This document shows positions 42,430 to 44,617 of a stretch of DNA of 44,617 bases, piece after piece. The DNA is from Entrophospora sp. SA101 (lineage: Eukaryota; Glomeromycota; Glomeromycetes; Entrophosporales; Entrophosporaceae), in assembly GCA_958430865.1 (NCBI GenBank), contig CAUDNR010002890.1, forward strand, positions 89,882-134,498, written 5' to 3'. The position numbers and the translations under genes are program-made. Within the stretch, counting starts at the first letter, position 1; every line of letters begins with the position of its first letter. A model generated the notes under the pieces. It was not told where the DNA came from. It was given only the letters and a program-made list of their open reading frames with translations, and made no database searches.

Positions 42430-43269
42430 AACAAGCAAGCATTATATAGCTTCTTGTAATTATTGTCAACATGCTTTTGATGAATGACCTCTTTCCATGA
42501 TTAAACATTTACTTTATTGTAATAGCACACCAAATGAATTAAAAAATAAAACTAAAAGGAAAGATTTTGATAATATTCATGGAAAAAATAAACAAAAGTC
42601 ATGGAAGGATTCATGATAAATGCTCAATTAAAGAAAAAGAAGGATTGGACAATTTATCTCTAGCAATTTTTGGTAGTGGTCTCCCCTTATCAATTGTAGA
42701 AAATCAGTATTTTATCAATTTTTGTAAAAAACACATCCTGCTTATGAATTACCATCTAGAAAAACACTCACTGTCAAATTGTTAAATGATAAATATAATG
42801 AAATTATTGAAAATAATAATAATCAAATTGAAAAATCAAAATATGTCTGTATAACAAGTGATGGTTGGATTTAAGGTTGTGGGCGAAACCTCTTAATGAC
42901 TGTTGAAACTCTGTTGAAACTCTAATGAACAATTAATGTGTAACCTGTCGAAACTATGATGATTGGTGAAAACCCCAAATGCGAAACTCTGCCAAAACTC
43001 TAATAAACAATTAATGTGTAACCTGCTGAAACTCTGTCGATTGATTTCTGGAGGAGTTTCTCCTGCAACCTTAGTTGGATTTCATGGTTACTTTATCAAA
43101 ATCACTATTTTGGGAAGCATTTAAAAATGAAGAAATTGACAATGACTTGGATTTCAATTATAATGACTATAATTATGATGGTGAAAATTATGATGATGAT
43201 AATGATTTTGATGAATTTATTAATTTAGAAGATAGTAGTAGCAATCAAGAATTCTATGAAGATGTATAA
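42430..43269 (+). pseudogene. Decayed hAT transposase: BED finger, catalytic-Asp region and acidic C-terminus
   Basis: Blocks in order: a BED-type finger (CNYCQHAFDE, TGA, PLSMIKHLLYCNSTP), LDNLSLAIFGSGLPLSIVEN, QYFINFC, then ELPSRKTLTVKLLNDKYNEI, YVCITSDGWI. LPSRKTL and TSDGW are hAT hallmarks, the Asp being the first catalytic residue. After the MITE comes FWEAFKNEEIDNDLDF and an Asp/Asn-rich tail to TAA at 43267-43269. The middle of the catalytic domain is deleted. Confidence 0.6.
42872..43073 (-). mobile_element. 202-bp MITE, copy 2, with perfect 8-bp target duplication
   Basis: Ends TAAGGTTGTGGGCGAAAC and, reverse complemented, TAAGGTTGCAGGAGAAAC. Flanks GTTGGATT at 42864-42871 and 43074-43081 are identical. 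The insertion falls right after the hAT SDGWI codons, so it is younger than that element. The 8-bp duplication suggests mobilisation by a hAT-type transposase. Confidence 0.9.
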
Positions 43270-43798
43270 CATAAGTTTATTGCAATTAGTATTTCTTATA
43301 AATAAATATTCAAACCAAAATTGTTGTTTTATTACATATTACATGTTAGTGGTATATACCAATCAATGGTATATACCCTACTAAAAAATTACACAAGAAA
43401 TCAATTGTGGTATATACCATGGTATATACCGGGTATAAATATGGTATATACCCCTCAAATTATTTATAACATGTTATATACCATCCCTAATAATGAAATT
43501 ACAACTGACGCAAGATCAAAAATTTATCTATTTTAGCATCATTTTGACATTAAAATTAAGTTGGTTTGGATTGTGTCTTCATCGCAAAGAGCAAAAATCA
43601 CATCACTTTGGTCAAGACAATAGTTTATTATTAAATTTGAAACATGTAAAACAATCATTCCACATTTTTTTGTAAAAAAATTCTCTTGGACCATTCTAAG
43701 TCTTCATAAATATTCTTTAGTGTCATATACATATTCTCAAAATTAGCAATGGATGCGAAGCATCCTAGTGTCCTATTGTGCATTCATGATCAATGATG

Positions 43799-44225
43799 CT
43801 ATTTTTAATAAAATAGACTATTTCGTAGCCAAATGGTATATACATTGATTGAGTAGTCTAATAAAACATATAAATAAACCACTACTCCAAAAAACGAGCA
43901 CCAGTTTTGCTTTTTACGTTGTATTCTTTAATAAAATAGACCATTTTGTGGCCAAATGATCCATTGGTCAAGTAGTCTAATAAATTACTACAAAACATAT
44001 AAACAAACCCGCTATCCACTTGTGGACAAAAAAATCACAAAAAAACGAGCACTAGTTTTGCTTTTTACATTGTATTCTTTAATAAAATAGACCATTTTGT
44101 GGCCAAATGATCCATTGGTCAAGTAGTCTAATAAATTACTACATAAACATATAAATAGACCTGCTACCCCACTTGTAGATCAAAATTGCAAAAAAGAGTG
44201 GATCAGATTTGCTTTTACGTTGCAT
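43799..44225. repeat. Tandem repeat, about 151-bp unit, three copies
   Basis: GTATTCTTTAATAAAATAGA recurs at 43921 and 44072, with a diverged, shorter copy at about 43800. Each unit continues CCATTTTGTGGCCAAATG, GTCAAGTAGTCTAATAAA and AACGAGCACTAGTTTTGC. Copies two and three are very similar. No frame is conserved. Confidence 0.75.
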
Positions 44226-44617
44226 TCAAATGTGAGGGTTAAAGAATACTCTACATTATTATCCATTTGTTGAGAAAAAATTTATTTATATTTATTTAAT
44301 GATTAAAGAGTCATTACATGAATAATAAAAAAATTATAAAGAATTTAATAAAAGTCTAATTCCATTTGAGATATAGATGGCCAAAAAGATGTAATTTTCT
44401 TGATGGATGTATGTAATTGATGAAAAGAAGCATGTATATCATCATTTATATAATAATGATAATAGTATAGTGCCGGTCACAAGTACACATCCAATAAAAA
44501 TTGCCTTTCTAAGAAATGATATTCAGCAAAATAGAAAAACCATTTTGAAAAAATAACATCATCATTTTGTTTATTTTAAGTAAAGCTATCAACTGGCGAT
44601 TAGATTTTGAACATTGG
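44226..44617. other. AT-rich end of window, nothing recognised
   Basis: No open frame, exon or repeat terminus can be supported in the last 390 bp. Confidence 0.6.

Larger units (their letters stand above)
42270..43489 (+). mobile_element. hAT element relic with TATACC subterminal repeats
   Basis: Ends TAGTGATGGGCGGGTTTATA and, reverse complemented, TAGGGATGGTATATAACATG. Both ends hold many GGTATATACC palindromes. The interior encodes decayed hAT parts on the plus strand. The flanks (TGTACAAT and ATAATGAA) do not form a duplication. A 202-bp MITE is inserted in it. It begins about 36 bp after the stop codon of the 41.3-42.2 kb gene. Confidence 0.7.

Noticed and set aside
1..44617. CRISPR array, rRNA or tRNA genes
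   Set aside because: No regularly spaced identical repeats with unique spacers, no rRNA signature and no tRNA B-box/cloverleaf were seen on either strand.

Overview
The window looks like nuclear DNA of an early-diverging fungus, most likely an arbuscular mycorrhizal fungus (Glomeromycotina, Rhizophagus-like). The grounds are very AT-rich sequence, short GT-AG introns (about 60-110 nt), fungal housekeeping genes, and dense hAT, pogo/Tigger and DUF7869-type element wreckage. The clade is an inference; no rRNA or other marker is present.

Layout. 0-1.6 kb: the 3' end of a low-complexity nuclear-type gene, then a hAT-like element with a pogo-like element nested in it. 3.8-4.9 kb: a dispersed repeat with a probable MITE inside. 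5.0-6.4 kb: the most striking locus, a predicted secreted cysteine peptide gene whose mature region seems to be encoded almost one codon per exon in a tandem array of about 100-bp intron units. 6.4-12 kb: tandem repeats and decayed coding pieces, with a plausible three-exon fragment at 11.3-11.9 kb. 12.5-15.0 kb: a PQ-loop membrane protein (Any1/SLC66A2-like) facing a HAPSTR1/TAPR1-like gene in convergent orientation. 15-21 kb: long and nearly empty. 21.2-22.5 kb: mitochondrial carnitine/acylcarnitine carrier. 24.5-25.6 kb: a second, inverted copy of the hAT/pogo composite.

25.8-31.4 kb is a graveyard: a DUF7869-type transposase relic, then a coiled-coil/zinc-ribbon relic split by another pogo-like element. 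Ten of about fourteen in-frame stops along these relics are TGA, several at positions where tryptophan is expected. This fits the Mollicutes code (TGA=Trp) and raises the idea of DNA that passed through a Mollicutes-related endobacterium. 31.7-34.4 kb: an intact four-exon GH5 glycosidase of the EGCrP2/Egh1 (steryl-beta-glucosidase) type. 35.7-44.6 kb: three more hAT relics (one with perfect 8-bp target duplications), a palindromic 139-bp MITE, a decayed IS630/Tc1-like transposase, two inverted copies of a 202-bp MITE, one probable two-exon gene of unknown function and a 151-bp tandem repeat.

The intact genes (carrier, GH5, PQ-loop, HAPSTR1-like) look like ordinary housekeeping genes and show no sign of acting together. 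The accessory interest lies in the microexon array and in the TGA-rich relic block.
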